Positions 50,053 through 59,035 of a stretch of DNA of 64,000 bases are shown piece after piece; within the stretch, counting starts at the first letter, position 1, and each line of letters starts with the position of its first letter. The DNA comes from Pseudomonadota bacterium. GTDB taxonomy: Bacteria > Pseudomonadota > Alphaproteobacteria > Rhizobiales > Devosiaceae. Under the pieces are notes generated by a model. It saw only the letters and a program-made list of their open reading frames with translations, was not told the origin of the DNA and made no database searches. The stretch lies in contig JAEWBN010000003.1 in assembly GCA_023391095.1 (NCBI GenBank), positions 1 through 64,000 on the forward strand. The letters are read 5' to 3'. The position numbers and the translations under genes were made by a program.

Positions 50053-51057
50053 TCAGTTGAGGAGCTGCACCCGCTGCTCCATGGCGCCAAAGACAGCGGC
50101 TCCGGAGGCGTCGACGGCGGCCATGCGGACCACATCGCCCGGCGCCAGGAAGGGCGTGCGCGCCCCGCCATACTTGGCCTTTTCGGCCGTGCGCGCCTCG
50201 GCGATGCAGGCAAAGCCGATGCCGTCCTTCTTTATCGGTAGGGTCTCGTCATGCGCATTGGAAATGGTGCCGCCCCCGATAATGCTGCCGGCTCCGAGCG
50301 CCCGCGTCCGCGCGGCTTCGACGATGAGGTCGGCGAAATCGAAATGGACGCCTTGGCCCGCATTGGGCTGGCCATAAAGGGTGCCATTGACCTCGATCCG
50401 CACAGGCAGATGCAGGCGGTTGTCGCGCCAGAGATCGCCTAGTGCGGCGGGTGTGGCGACAATGGGTGCAAAGCAGGTGGAGGGCTTGGCGTGAAAGAAG
50501 CCAAAGCCGTTCTGCAGGTCATCGACCACCAGGCGGCGCAGGGATGTGTCGTTGCAGATGCCCACGAGCCGAATCGCAGCGGCGGCCTGTTCGCGGTTCG
50601 CCCGCATCGGCACTGGGCCGGTGATGACAACCACTTCCGCCTCGAAATCCAGCGCCAGGTCGTCTTCGGGCACGACGATGGGATCGGTCGGCGCGCTGAA
50701 ACTGTCCGATGCGCCCTGGTAGAGCAGCGGCCGCACGGACTGCAATTCGGCATCCTTGCTGCCCTTGAGCGAGCGGACGCGTTCGAGATGGCTGAGGTAG
50801 CCCGAGCCGTCGATCCACTGATAGGCCCGCGGCAGCGGGGCATGTGCGGCAGCGACATCGAAACGCTGGCCGGCAATGGCGCCCGCTTCGAGCTGGGCGG
50901 CAAGCGCTTCGAGCTCGGGCGCGGCGCGATCCCAGTCGTCAAGCGCAGCCTGCAAGGTAGGCGCGATCCGTCCGGCCGCGACATGACGGGTTGTATCGGC
51001 CGAGACGACGACGAGTTGACCATCGGGGCGATTGGCGCGCAGGCTGGCGAGTTTCAT
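50053..51057 (-). CDS. Fumarylacetoacetate hydrolase family protein
   Basis: This 334-residue protein has the FAH fold, with LDFEAEVVVITGPV carrying metal-binding acidic residues. KPSTCFAPIVATPAAL and GTISNAHDETLPIKK are typical of FAH-like members. It could hydrolyse an acylpyruvate or related carbon-carbon bond; known members act in Tyr and aromatic-acid breakdown. Start ATG 51057 (MKLASLRANRPDGQLVVVS) was chosen because family members begin with MKLA; ATG 51090 would add 11 residues. No other aromatic-pathway genes are nearby. Confidence 0.85.
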   Translation of the reverse strand: MKLASLRANRPDGQLVVVSADTTRHVAAGRIAPTLQAALDDWDRAAPELEALAAQLEAGAIAGQRFDVAAAHAPLPRAYQWIDGSGYLSHLERVRSLKGSKDAELQSVRPLLYQGASDSFSAPTDPIVVPEDDLALDFEAEVVVITGPVPMRANREQAAAAIRLVGICNDTSLRRLVVDDLQNGFGFFHAKPSTCFAPIVATPAALGDLWRDNRLHLPVRIEVNGTLYGQPNAGQGVHFDFADLIVEAARTRALGAGSIIGGGTISNAHDETLPIKKDGIGFACIAEARTAEKAKYGGARTPFLAPGDVVRMAAVDASGAAVFGAMEQRVQLLN

Positions 51058-51195
51058 TTGCGGGAGCGTCTCCGCCCAAGAGTGTGACATGGCCGCCCTA
51101 TCACGTGTGGGGGCAAGCCCTTATAATGCTTCCGTTCGCCCTAGCGATGTCTTAAGGGCGCTGAGGACGACACGAAACGCGTCCGGCAGGCAGGT

Positions 51196-52350
51196 ATGGT
51201 TGTGACTTTAAGACTGAGTGGCATGCGTGCCCTGATCCTCGTATTGCTGGCCCTGGTCGTGGTGGCGCTCGACGTGGACCTTGCCTATGCCCAGGCCAAC
51301 CAGTGTTCCCGCCTGCAAAGCGCCCTCGCCCAGTTCGACCGGAACAGCGATTTCCGGCAGATGAACAACAATTCCCAGGCTGCCCGGCAGTTGCAGCGCG
51401 AAGTGCAGAATGCCGAGAGCCGCTATATCCGCGACGGATGCAATGACGACGCCAAGGCCGGCCGCACGCTGACGCGCGAATGCCAGGCCGTGGCGCGCGA
51501 CGTGCTGCGCCTGCGCGAACAGTTTGCCCAGGTTTCCCGCTCGGTCGAATCGGCCAATGCAGTGGGTCAGCAGCGTGAAGCCATCCTGCAGGAAATGGCG
51601 CGCTTCGGCTGCGGCACCGACCGCGGCTCCAGCGCCACCTTCACCCAGGAACGCCAGACCCTCTTCGACCGCATCTTCGGCAGCACCAGCGATGGCGACT
51701 TTACCGACGGCGACTTCGTCGATGGCGGCGACTACTGGGGCTACCAGGGCTACAGCACCTATCGCAGCGTCTGCGTGCGCCTCAGCGACGGCTATTTCTG
51801 GCCCATCAGTTATTCCACCGTGTCCGATTATCTCGGCCAGGATGCGCAGACCTGCAGCCAGATGTGTCCCAATACGCCGGTCGAGCTCTACTATTATTCC
51901 AATCCGGGCGAAGAGCCTGAGCAGATGCGCAACCTCAACGGCACGCCCTATACGAGCCTGCCGACCGCCTTTGCATATCGCAACAAGTTCGACACAACCG
52001 CCTCCTGCCGCGCCGCTCCGGCTGCCGACGGCGCCGTCAACCTGGTGGCCGCAGAGGATGGCAGCAGTCGCGCCGTGCTTGAAATCGATGGCGTGAGCGT
52101 GCCGCTGCCGCTGCGCGATCCGCGCGGCATCGTGCCGGTCCAGGCTGCCCCGCTCGAAGCGGTCAGCACCGTGGCCATGGTCGATGTGCCCTTGCCCCGC
52201 CGCCGTCCGGCCGGCCCGGGGGAAGTCGCGCGTCCGGTGGCCTCAAGCCCCACCGAAGCGCAACTGCGGATCGTTCACTTCGGGGATCGTGCCGTCAGGG
52301 TAGTCGGTCCAGACACGCCTTACGCCCAAGCAGGAGAATCAGGGACTTGA
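51196..52350 (+). CDS. DUF2865 family exported protein
   Basis: This 384-residue protein has a signal peptide (about residues 1-32, ending AYAQA). A Gln-rich helical region follows (residues 33-130), with paired cysteines NQCSRL and ARFGCGTD. Next is the conserved DUF2865 core YRSVCVRLSDGYFWPISYST, then CSQMCPNTPVELYYYSNPGE. The tail is Pro/Arg-rich (PLPRRRPAGPG). The family is confined to alphaproteobacteria and its function is unknown. Its last 56 bases overlap the 3' end of gltX on the other strand. Confidence 0.87.
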   Translation: MVVTLRLSGMRALILVLLALVVVALDVDLAYAQANQCSRLQSALAQFDRNSDFRQMNNNSQAARQLQREVQNAESRYIRDGCNDDAKAGRTLTRECQAVARDVLRLREQFAQVSRSVESANAVGQQREAILQEMARFGCGTDRGSSATFTQERQTLFDRIFGSTSDGDFTDGDFVDGGDYWGYQGYSTYRSVCVRLSDGYFWPISYSTVSDYLGQDAQTCSQMCPNTPVELYYYSNPGEEPEQMRNLNGTPYTSLPTAFAYRNKFDTTASCRAAPAADGAVNLVAAEDGSSRAVLEIDGVSVPLPLRDPRGIVPVQAAPLEAVSTVAMVDVPLPRRRPAGPGEVARPVASSPTEAQLRIVHFGDRAVRVVGPDTPYAQAGESGT

Positions 52351-53623
52351 GCTCGGGGCCGTCGTGACGGCCCGTTAGCGCCATCCTGAGCGGCATGAAC
52401 AGCGCCCTGCCCTTGCGGCCGGTGGCGGCCTTGAGCGCATCGGTCCAATGGCTCCAGGTGCTCTCATCCCACGGTTCGGGCGGCAGCAGCGCCCTGGCCA
52501 GCTTGAGGAATTCCTCATCCTCGGGCGCAATGTCGGCCTCGATCGGGCCAGTGAGCAGCTTCGACCATTCGGCAATGTCGGTGAAGCGGACGAGGTTTTC
52601 GCGCAGCAAGAGCCAGGCAGATTCACCCTCAAGGCCCATCGAAGACAGCCTAGGCGCCGCCTCGGCATAGGGCATGGCATGGACGAGGCGGGCGTTCAGA
52701 TGATCCAGTTCCGCCGGATCGAAACGCGCCGAGCCGTGCGAAATCATCGAGAAGTCGAGCTTCGCGGCAATGGCGTCGAGGCTCTCATAAGGTTCGACCG
52801 AAAGGCTCGTGCCGGTCAGGGTCGCCACGATGGCGATGGCCAGCGGTTCGTAGCCCTCTTCGCGGAAATCGGCGATGGATTGGCTGCCCAGGCGCTTGGA
52901 AAAGCCCTGCCCCTGCGCGTCGGTCAGAAGGTTGTGGTGACCGAAGACCGGCACTGTGCCACCAAGGGCTTCAAAAATCTCGATCTGCGTGCCGGTATTG
53001 GACACGTGGTCTTCGCCACGGATCACGTGGGTGATGCCCAGGTCGATGTCGTCGACAACGGACGGCAGCGTGTAAAGGTAGGAACCGTCCGCCCGGATCA
53101 GCACCGGGTCGGACATAGAAGCGGTATTGACCGTCTGGGCCCCCTTGATCACGTCCTCGAACTGGACGGGCCGACCGTCGAGCTTGAAGCGCCAATGGGG
53201 CTTGCGCCCTTCGGCCTCGAGCCGCGCCCGGTCCTCGTCGGTGAGGCTGAGGGCGGCGCGGTCATAAATGGGCGGCTTGCCCAGGAGACGAGCGCGAGCG
53301 CGCTTGCGGTCGAGTTCTTCCTCGGTCTCGTAGCAGGGATAGAGCCGGCCCGCCGCGATCAGCCGGTCGCGCGCCGCATCGTAGAGAGCCGTGCGCTCGG
53401 ACTGGCGCACCAGAAGATCGGGCTCGACGCCGAGCCAGGCCAGATCGGTTTCGATGGCATCGGCAAATTCCCGCGTGGATCGAGCCAGATCGGTGTCGTC
53501 CATGCGCAGCACGTATTTGCCGCCATGCCGACGGGCAAAGAACCAGTTGAGCAGAGCCGGGCGCGCATTGCCCAGGTGAATGCGCCCGGTCGGAGACGGG
53601 GCCCAGCGAACGATGACGCTCAT
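52295..53623 (-). CDS. gltX: Glutamate-tRNA ligase
   Basis: This 442-residue class I synthetase charges tRNA-Glu (or, if relaxed, tRNA-Gln). The HIGH-type motif is SPTGRIHLGNARPAL and the KMSKS-type motif is GQGFSKRLGS, in the non-canonical form of many alphaproteobacterial enzymes. Alphaproteobacteria often carry two GltX copies; with this form the other may serve tRNA-Gln misacylation. ATG 53623 overlaps the nadE stop by four bases (ATGA). Its 3' end overlaps the convergent DUF2865 gene by 56 bases. Confidence 0.93.
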   Translation of the reverse strand: MSVIVRWAPSPTGRIHLGNARPALLNWFFARRHGGKYVLRMDDTDLARSTREFADAIETDLAWLGVEPDLLVRQSERTALYDAARDRLIAAGRLYPCYETEEELDRKRARARLLGKPPIYDRAALSLTDEDRARLEAEGRKPHWRFKLDGRPVQFEDVIKGAQTVNTASMSDPVLIRADGSYLYTLPSVVDDIDLGITHVIRGEDHVSNTGTQIEIFEALGGTVPVFGHHNLLTDAQGQGFSKRLGSQSIADFREEGYEPLAIAIVATLTGTSLSVEPYESLDAIAAKLDFSMISHGSARFDPAELDHLNARLVHAMPYAEAAPRLSSMGLEGESAWLLLRENLVRFTDIAEWSKLLTGPIEADIAPEDEEFLKLARALLPPEPWDESTWSHWTDALKAATGRKGRALFMPLRMALTGRHDGPELKSLILLLGRKACLDRLP

Positions 53624-55287
53624 CCGAGAGTGGGGTCCTTGTAGCCATTTGTGATCGGGTACCTGCGCCCGAGCCCAAAGGCGCGCGGCGACAGTTTGGG
53701 ACCCGGCGCCGACTGGCGGCGCTTGTATTCGGCGATATTGACCAGCCGTTCGATGCGCTGGACCGTCGCCGCCTCATGGCCGCGGGCCACGATCTCGGCC
53801 AGCGACATTTCCTCTTCCACCATGCAGAGCAGGATATCGTCGAGCACCGGATAGGGCGGCAGGCTGTCCTGGTCCTTCTGGTCGGGGCGCAGTTCGGCGC
53901 TGGGCGCCTTGTCGATGATCGCCTGGGGGATCACCATGCCCGCGGGGCCCAGGCAGTCGCCGGGCAGGTTCTTGTTGCGCCAGTCGGCCAGCGCATAGAC
54001 CTGCATCTTGAACATGTCCTTGAGCGGATTGTAGCCGCCATTCATGTCGCCATAGATGGTGGCGTAGCCCACGCCCATCTCGCTCTTGTTGCCCGTGGTC
54101 AGCAGCATGGAGCCCAGCTTGTTGCTGACGGCCATGAGCACGACGCCGCGCATGCGCGACTGGATGTTTTCCTCGGCCAGATCCACGGGACGGTCGCCAA
54201 AGATCGGCGCCAGTTCCCTCAGGGCCTCGTCGACGGGGCCGCCAATGGCCACCACGTCGTAGCGCACGCCGAGCAGGCCCGCGCAGTCCTCAGCGTCCTT
54301 GAGGCTTTCCTTGGAGGTGTAGCGGTAGGGCAGCATTATGCAATGGACCTTTTCCGGTCCGAACGCATCCACGGCCAATGCAGCGACCACTGCGCTGTCG
54401 ATGCCGCCGGACAGACCCAGCACGACATCCCTGAAGCCGTTCTTGTGCACATAGTCGCGCAGGCCCAGGACGCAGGCGCGCCAGGGCGCTTCGTCCACCG
54501 AGGTCAGCTCTTCCACGCGGCCGTTGGTGCAGGTCCAGCCGTTTTCGCCGCGCTGCCAGTCGGAGACGATGAAATCGGTCTCGAACGACTTGCCCTGCAA
54601 GACCAGCTTGTCGCCGGGCTCGATGGCAAAGGACGCGCCGTCGAAAACCAGTTCGTCCTGCCCGCCGACCTGGTTGAGGTAGAGCAGCGGCACGCCATCT
54701 TCGGCCACCCGGGCGCGCACCAGTTCCTTGCGGATATGCTGCTTGTCGGTCCAGTAAGGCGAGCCATTGGGGCACAGCATGATTTCTGCGCCGCGCATGG
54801 CGAGGTGCTCGCAAACGGCCGGGTGCCAGATATCTTCGCAGATGGGGATACCGACGCTGACGCCCTTGATGGTCACCGGCAGCGGCAGCGGACCGGCACT
54901 GAAATAGCGGCGCTCATAGAACACATCGGAATTGGGCAGTTCGCGCTTGATGCGGATCGCAGTGATCTCGCCTTTTTCGGCGACCAGAACCGCGTTGTGC
55001 AGACCGGATTTGTCCTGCCAGATGGTGGGCAGGATCAGCGCGACCTCGCTGCCCGCAGTTTCGCCCGCCAGCGTGCGGGCAGCGGCTATCGCGTCGGCGA
55101 CAAATTGCGGCTTGAACAGCAGGTCATCGGGAAAATAGCCGGTGAGGAAGAGCTCGGAGAACATCAGGATGTCCGCCCCCGCAGCCTGCGCATCGGCCAA
55201 CGACTTGCGCGCCAGCGCAAGATTGCCGGGCAGGTCGCCCACTTTCGGGTTGAGCTGCGCAAGGGCTATTCTGAGCGTATCGGTCAC
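53620..55287 (-). CDS. nadE: NAD+ synthase (glutamine-hydrolysing)
   Basis: This 555-residue enzyme makes NAD from nicotinate adenine dinucleotide, ATP and glutamine. The N-terminal nitrilase-type domain has the catalytic Glu in FSELFLTGYFPDDLL, Lys in IKRELPN and Cys in PICEDIWHP. The C-terminal synthase domain has the ATP-pyrophosphatase P-loop GLSGGIDSAVVAALAVD, then TTGNKSEMGVGYATIYGDM. Start GTG 55287 gives VTDTLRIALAQLN, the usual N-terminus; a GTG at 55317 would add ten residues. With nadC at 29.4 kb the window covers two NAD steps. Confidence 0.95.
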   Translation of the reverse strand: MTDTLRIALAQLNPKVGDLPGNLALARKSLADAQAAGADILMFSELFLTGYFPDDLLFKPQFVADAIAAARTLAGETAGSEVALILPTIWQDKSGLHNAVLVAEKGEITAIRIKRELPNSDVFYERRYFSAGPLPLPVTIKGVSVGIPICEDIWHPAVCEHLAMRGAEIMLCPNGSPYWTDKQHIRKELVRARVAEDGVPLLYLNQVGGQDELVFDGASFAIEPGDKLVLQGKSFETDFIVSDWQRGENGWTCTNGRVEELTSVDEAPWRACVLGLRDYVHKNGFRDVVLGLSGGIDSAVVAALAVDAFGPEKVHCIMLPYRYTSKESLKDAEDCAGLLGVRYDVVAIGGPVDEALRELAPIFGDRPVDLAEENIQSRMRGVVLMAVSNKLGSMLLTTGNKSEMGVGYATIYGDMNGGYNPLKDMFKMQVYALADWRNKNLPGDCLGPAGMVIPQAIIDKAPSAELRPDQKDQDSLPPYPVLDDILLCMVEEEMSLAEIVARGHEAATVQRIERLVNIAEYKRRQSAPGPKLSPRAFGLGRRYPITNGYKDPTLG

Positions 55288-55409
55288 GATGATGCTGGCC
55301 TGGTTGCAACACTTCACAGGCGCGGCCGGGCGGCCGGGCGCGGGCCAGACTTAGAGCATTCGCCCCGGCATGGAAATGCCCTAATTGGCGGGCTCGGCGC
55401 CCGCCAGGA

Positions 55410-56366
55410 TCAGAACCGGCCCGTCAGTTCGAACAAGGCGCCATAGCGGAACACGGAGGCCATGGTGGACTGAACCGTCATCGGCGGCGCGCCATAGACA
55501 TTCATCGTGGCTTCGAGGTCGCCTTCGACATACCAGGCCCGGCCGCCAACGCGCAGCGCCAGGTTTTCGGTTGGCCGGAAGCCAACCATGCCTTCGGCCA
55601 TGACGCCGTGCCCGCGGCCGGTGAGCGTGGTGGGTGCCGATTCATAGACGGTCCCCAGCCCGGTGTTAAAGCCGGCATCACCCGTGCCGCCCAGGACGCC
55701 GGTCACATGTGCATAAGGCACATAGGCCACTTCCGCCTGCAGGTCGAACATGTCGAACTCGGCCGTGCCGCGAATGCCCAGACGCAAAGCATGGACGTCG
55801 AAGTCGTCCCGCGCCTCGGCAAAAGCAACAGGATTGCCCAGAAGGTCGAACCCGGTCACGATGCGGCCCTGTCCGATATCGGGCGCGTCCTTCCAATAGG
55901 CATAACCGGCAAAGGCGCCCAGCGCGAAGCCGTCTGCCATGGAGCCAACCGGCATCCAGCCGTAGTCGGCGCCCGCATATCCGATCATCGAGCGCAGGCC
56001 GATGGCCCCAGCCGATGAGGGCGAGATGGTATAGGTGCCGCTGGTGTTCAGACCCAGCCCGCCCTGCGCCTTGAGATAGGTATTGGTGTAGAGGTCGTCG
56101 ATCCGCCCATGCAGTTCGCCGATATGGGTCTGGTCATCGACATCAACGAAGACTTCGCCGATCGCGGTATCGAAGCTTGCGTCCTGACGTCCCCAGCTCA
56201 TCCAGTAGCGGACGCCGCCCTCGAACCGGATGGAATTGTCGCCCGTTTGCCAGGCCGGTTCATAGGCCGGGCGAAGGTCGGGGTAGTCGGCTGCGTAAGA
56301 AGAGACGGTGCCCAGGGAGCATGTGGCCAGGATGGCCAAGGCCGGGCTGACGATATTTCGGACCAT
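55410..56366 (-). CDS. Outer-membrane beta-barrel protein
   Basis: This 318-residue protein has a signal peptide (MVRNIVSPALAILATCSLGT, cleaved near SYA-A) and a pattern of alternating aromatic and polar residues expected of a barrel, for example RFEGGVRYWMSWGRQDASF and ALRLGIRGTAEFDMFDLQAE. The last residues are ELTGRF, with the terminal Phe that BAM recognises. It resembles the small porin-like barrel proteins common in rhizobia; the cargo or ligand is unknown. It is transcribed away from the response regulator (224-base gap). Confidence 0.78.
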   Translation of the reverse strand: MVRNIVSPALAILATCSLGTVSSYAADYPDLRPAYEPAWQTGDNSIRFEGGVRYWMSWGRQDASFDTAIGEVFVDVDDQTHIGELHGRIDDLYTNTYLKAQGGLGLNTSGTYTISPSSAGAIGLRSMIGYAGADYGWMPVGSMADGFALGAFAGYAYWKDAPDIGQGRIVTGFDLLGNPVAFAEARDDFDVHALRLGIRGTAEFDMFDLQAEVAYVPYAHVTGVLGGTGDAGFNTGLGTVYESAPTTLTGRGHGVMAEGMVGFRPTENLALRVGGRAWYVEGDLEATMNVYGAPPMTVQSTMASVFRYGALFELTGRF

Positions 56367-56590
56367 TTCCTACCCCCGTCGGGACACGTTTCCCCTACCT
56401 TTATGGCGCGTTAGGGTTAATGTCCGCTAAACAGGGCTTGGTCATCCGTTGGCGATTTGCTAACCCGGAAGCGTCAGTGTGTCATCACATTCTCTGGATG
56501 GGAACAAAATGTGCGCAACCGCAATGCAGCCCCATGAGTTCCTGCTCTGCTCAACAGCAAATACATTGACCTACCCGTAAGTATCTTCTG

Positions 56591-57016
56591 ATGTCCTGTC
56601 GTATTCTCATAGTCGAAGACGAGTTCTTCATCGCAACCGAGATCGAGCATGTTGTGCTCGACATGGGCCACGAGCCGGTGGCGATTGCGATGGATCAGCG
56701 CTCGGCGCTCGCCCATGCGTCGGACATCGATATCGCTCTGGTAGACCTCAATCTGCGCGACGGTCCCACCGGGAGCACGATCGGCAAGATCCTGGCCCAG
56801 ACCCATGGCGTGACCGTGGTGTTCATGACGGCCAATCCATCTCAGCTCGGTCCCGGCGTTCCCGGCACGGTGGGTGTGTTGCCCAAGCCGGCAACCGATC
56901 GCGACTTGCGTGATGTCGTGGCGTTTGCCGTCGCCAAGCACGCGCGCGACCATGCGAACCCGCCGCGCCGGCTCAAGCTTTTCAGCTGGAACGACGACCA
57001 GCCGCTCGCGACCTGA
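56591..57016 (+). CDS. Single-domain response regulator
   Basis: This 141-residue protein is a receiver domain alone: acidic pocket Glu9-Asp10 (VEDE), phosphorylated Asp52 (ALVDLNLRDG), Thr80 (VVFMTANP) and Lys99 (LPKPA). It has no output domain, so it relays or sinks phosphate. The neighbour on the other strand, ending one base away, is a HWE histidine kinase, its likely partner. The tail RRLKLFSWNDDQPLAT has no recognised domain. The ribosome site is weak. Confidence 0.9.
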   Translation: MSCRILIVEDEFFIATEIEHVVLDMGHEPVAIAMDQRSALAHASDIDIALVDLNLRDGPTGSTIGKILAQTHGVTVVFMTANPSQLGPGVPGTVGVLPKPATDRDLRDVVAFAVAKHARDHANPPRRLKLFSWNDDQPLAT

Positions 57017-58936
57017 TCAGGCTGGTTCGGCTGCGCGTTGCAGCTTAGAGGAGCGGTTGAGGGATGCCAGCGGCATGGTGGCAATGGCCTCGAGCCCTTC
57101 GCGCTTCCACTCGCGCCTGAGCGACCCGCGCATCTGACCTTCCACCGAAAGCGTCACCAGACGCGTTCCGAAGCCGCCCAGCTTGGGCTCGGACGAAAGT
57201 TCCGGCCCACCGGTCTCGGTCCAGGTGAGGACATACTGTTCGCCCTCGATCCGACCGACCAGGCTCACCTGTCCGTCCTGGCTCGACAACGCGCCATACT
57301 TGGCTGCATTGGTCGCCAGTTCATGGAACAGCAGGGCCAGCGGGGTGGCCGCTGCATCATCAATGGTGACATCGTCGCCCGAGAAGGCCACGCGCACGGC
57401 GCCGCCTTCTTCGTTATACGGGCGCATCAGCCGGGCGATCAGGTCTGACAGCAGACGCTGGCCATTGCGGTGCTCGGAGTGCCGGCTGTGGGGGCGCACG
57501 AAGTCATGCGCCTCGCCCAGGGCGAAGATGCGCTGGCGCAACTGGTCGGCAAAGGGCTTGGCATCGGGATAGGTGCGTGCCGAAAGGCCGATAATACCCG
57601 TCAGGACCGCAAAGATGTTCTTGATGCGATGGCTCAACTCCTGGGCAACCAGTTCCCGCTCGTCCGCGGCTTCCCTGGATTCGTGGATGTCGGTGCAGGT
57701 CCCGATCCAGCGCAGGATCTGCCCGTCTTCGTCGCGGATCGGCAGGGCGCGCCCTAGGGTCCAGCGATACTGACCGGAATGATGGCGAAGCCGGTATTCG
57801 ATCTGGTAGGGCTCTCCGGTTTCCAGCGAGCGCCGCCACAGCGCCCAGGCCTCATCGCGGTCCTCGGGATGGAACATGTCGTTCCACCCTTCCCCGTCGG
57901 TGGAGCCGGGCGGCATGCCGGTAAATTCGTACCAGCGGGCGTTGTAGTAGTCGTGAAAGCCGTCCGGACGCGTCGCCCAGACCATTTGCGGCATGGTGTC
58001 GGCCAGCGTGCGGAAGCTGATCTCGCTTTCCCGCAGGGCCTCGGCAACGCGCCGCTGCTCGGAGACATCCATGACGACGCCAGGAAAGCGATATACCTTG
58101 CCCTGTGCGTCCAGGCGCGGCCGGCCCGATGCCACGACCCAGGTCACCTGGGCATCGGGGCCGATCAGGCGATATTCGGACTTGTAAGCGGTGCCGTCGC
58201 GCATCGCCGTCGCGATCTCGTCGCCAACGCGCTGCACGTCCTCGGGATGAATCGCGCGGAGGAATTCTTCGATGGGAAGGCCGAGCCCCACCCTGAGGGG
58301 GTCAAGATTGTAGAGCGCCGCAAACTGGTCGTCGGCCGTCACCCGGTTGTTGGCCACGTCCCAGTCCCATGTACCGACAAGGGAGGACCCGTTGATCGCC
58401 AGGCTCATGCGTTCTTCGCTGCGCGCCAGCGCCTGCTCGGCCAGCACCCGGTCAGTGGTTTCATGCACCACGCAGAGCGTGCCGATGGATTGTCCATCAT
58501 CCATCATGATCGGGCTGTAATGGAGGTCCATCCAAGCCGATTCAGGCTCGCCATGCCGGTTGAGCACCAGTTCTTCGTTGCGCAGTGTCCATGACTCGCG
58601 GCGCAGTCCGCGTTCGATATTGACCCGGTTGAAGTCGGCGATTTCCGGCCAGGCTTCCAGCGCCGGCATGCCGAATATCTGGGGATGCCGCTGGCCGGCA
58701 AATTCGGCGTAACCGGTGTTGTAGAGCAGGATGCCGTGTTCCCCCACCATCATGACCATGGGGTTGGAGGCGGCAACCATAAGGCGTACCGCGCCCTTCA
58801 GGCTCTCCGGCCAGGCCGGGATCGGCCCAAGCGGATTGGAAGCCCAGTCATAGGTGTTGAAAAGCCTGAGAGTGGGGTCCTGTTCGAGCCGCGCTCGCGT
58901 TTCCGGAGCCGCATTAGGAAACAGGGTTCTTGGCAT
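57017..58936 (-). CDS. PAS-domain HWE-type histidine kinase
   Basis: This 639-residue cytosolic protein has three PAS-type sensor domains at about 40-165, 175-300 and 310-430; the third has the W-rich PAS signature RTLADTMPQMVWATRPDGFHDYY, quoted in part. The kinase core has the phospho-acceptor box ELSHRIKNIFAVLTGIIGLS. The ATPase part shows HELATNAAKYGALSS and TWTETGGP, with the Trp-x-Glu signature of the HWE family and GFGTRLVTLSVEGQM. No membrane segment is seen. It probably phosphorylates the single-domain regulator that ends directly at its stop. Confidence 0.9.
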   Translation of the reverse strand: MPRTLFPNAAPETRARLEQDPTLRLFNTYDWASNPLGPIPAWPESLKGAVRLMVAASNPMVMMVGEHGILLYNTGYAEFAGQRHPQIFGMPALEAWPEIADFNRVNIERGLRRESWTLRNEELVLNRHGEPESAWMDLHYSPIMMDDGQSIGTLCVVHETTDRVLAEQALARSEERMSLAINGSSLVGTWDWDVANNRVTADDQFAALYNLDPLRVGLGLPIEEFLRAIHPEDVQRVGDEIATAMRDGTAYKSEYRLIGPDAQVTWVVASGRPRLDAQGKVYRFPGVVMDVSEQRRVAEALRESEISFRTLADTMPQMVWATRPDGFHDYYNARWYEFTGMPPGSTDGEGWNDMFHPEDRDEAWALWRRSLETGEPYQIEYRLRHHSGQYRWTLGRALPIRDEDGQILRWIGTCTDIHESREAADERELVAQELSHRIKNIFAVLTGIIGLSARTYPDAKPFADQLRQRIFALGEAHDFVRPHSRHSEHRNGQRLLSDLIARLMRPYNEEGGAVRVAFSGDDVTIDDAAATPLALLFHELATNAAKYGALSSQDGQVSLVGRIEGEQYVLTWTETGGPELSSEPKLGGFGTRLVTLSVEGQMRGSLRREWKREGLEAIATMPLASLNRSSKLQRAAEPA

Positions 58937-59035
58937 TGCCCACTCTTATATTCGCCTTCGGCGTCGGACGAGCCGAATCCCGTCCCGTCCGGAGGAATGC
59001 GGCCCGCAGGCATTCAGTTGCATGGCTCCAGCAGT

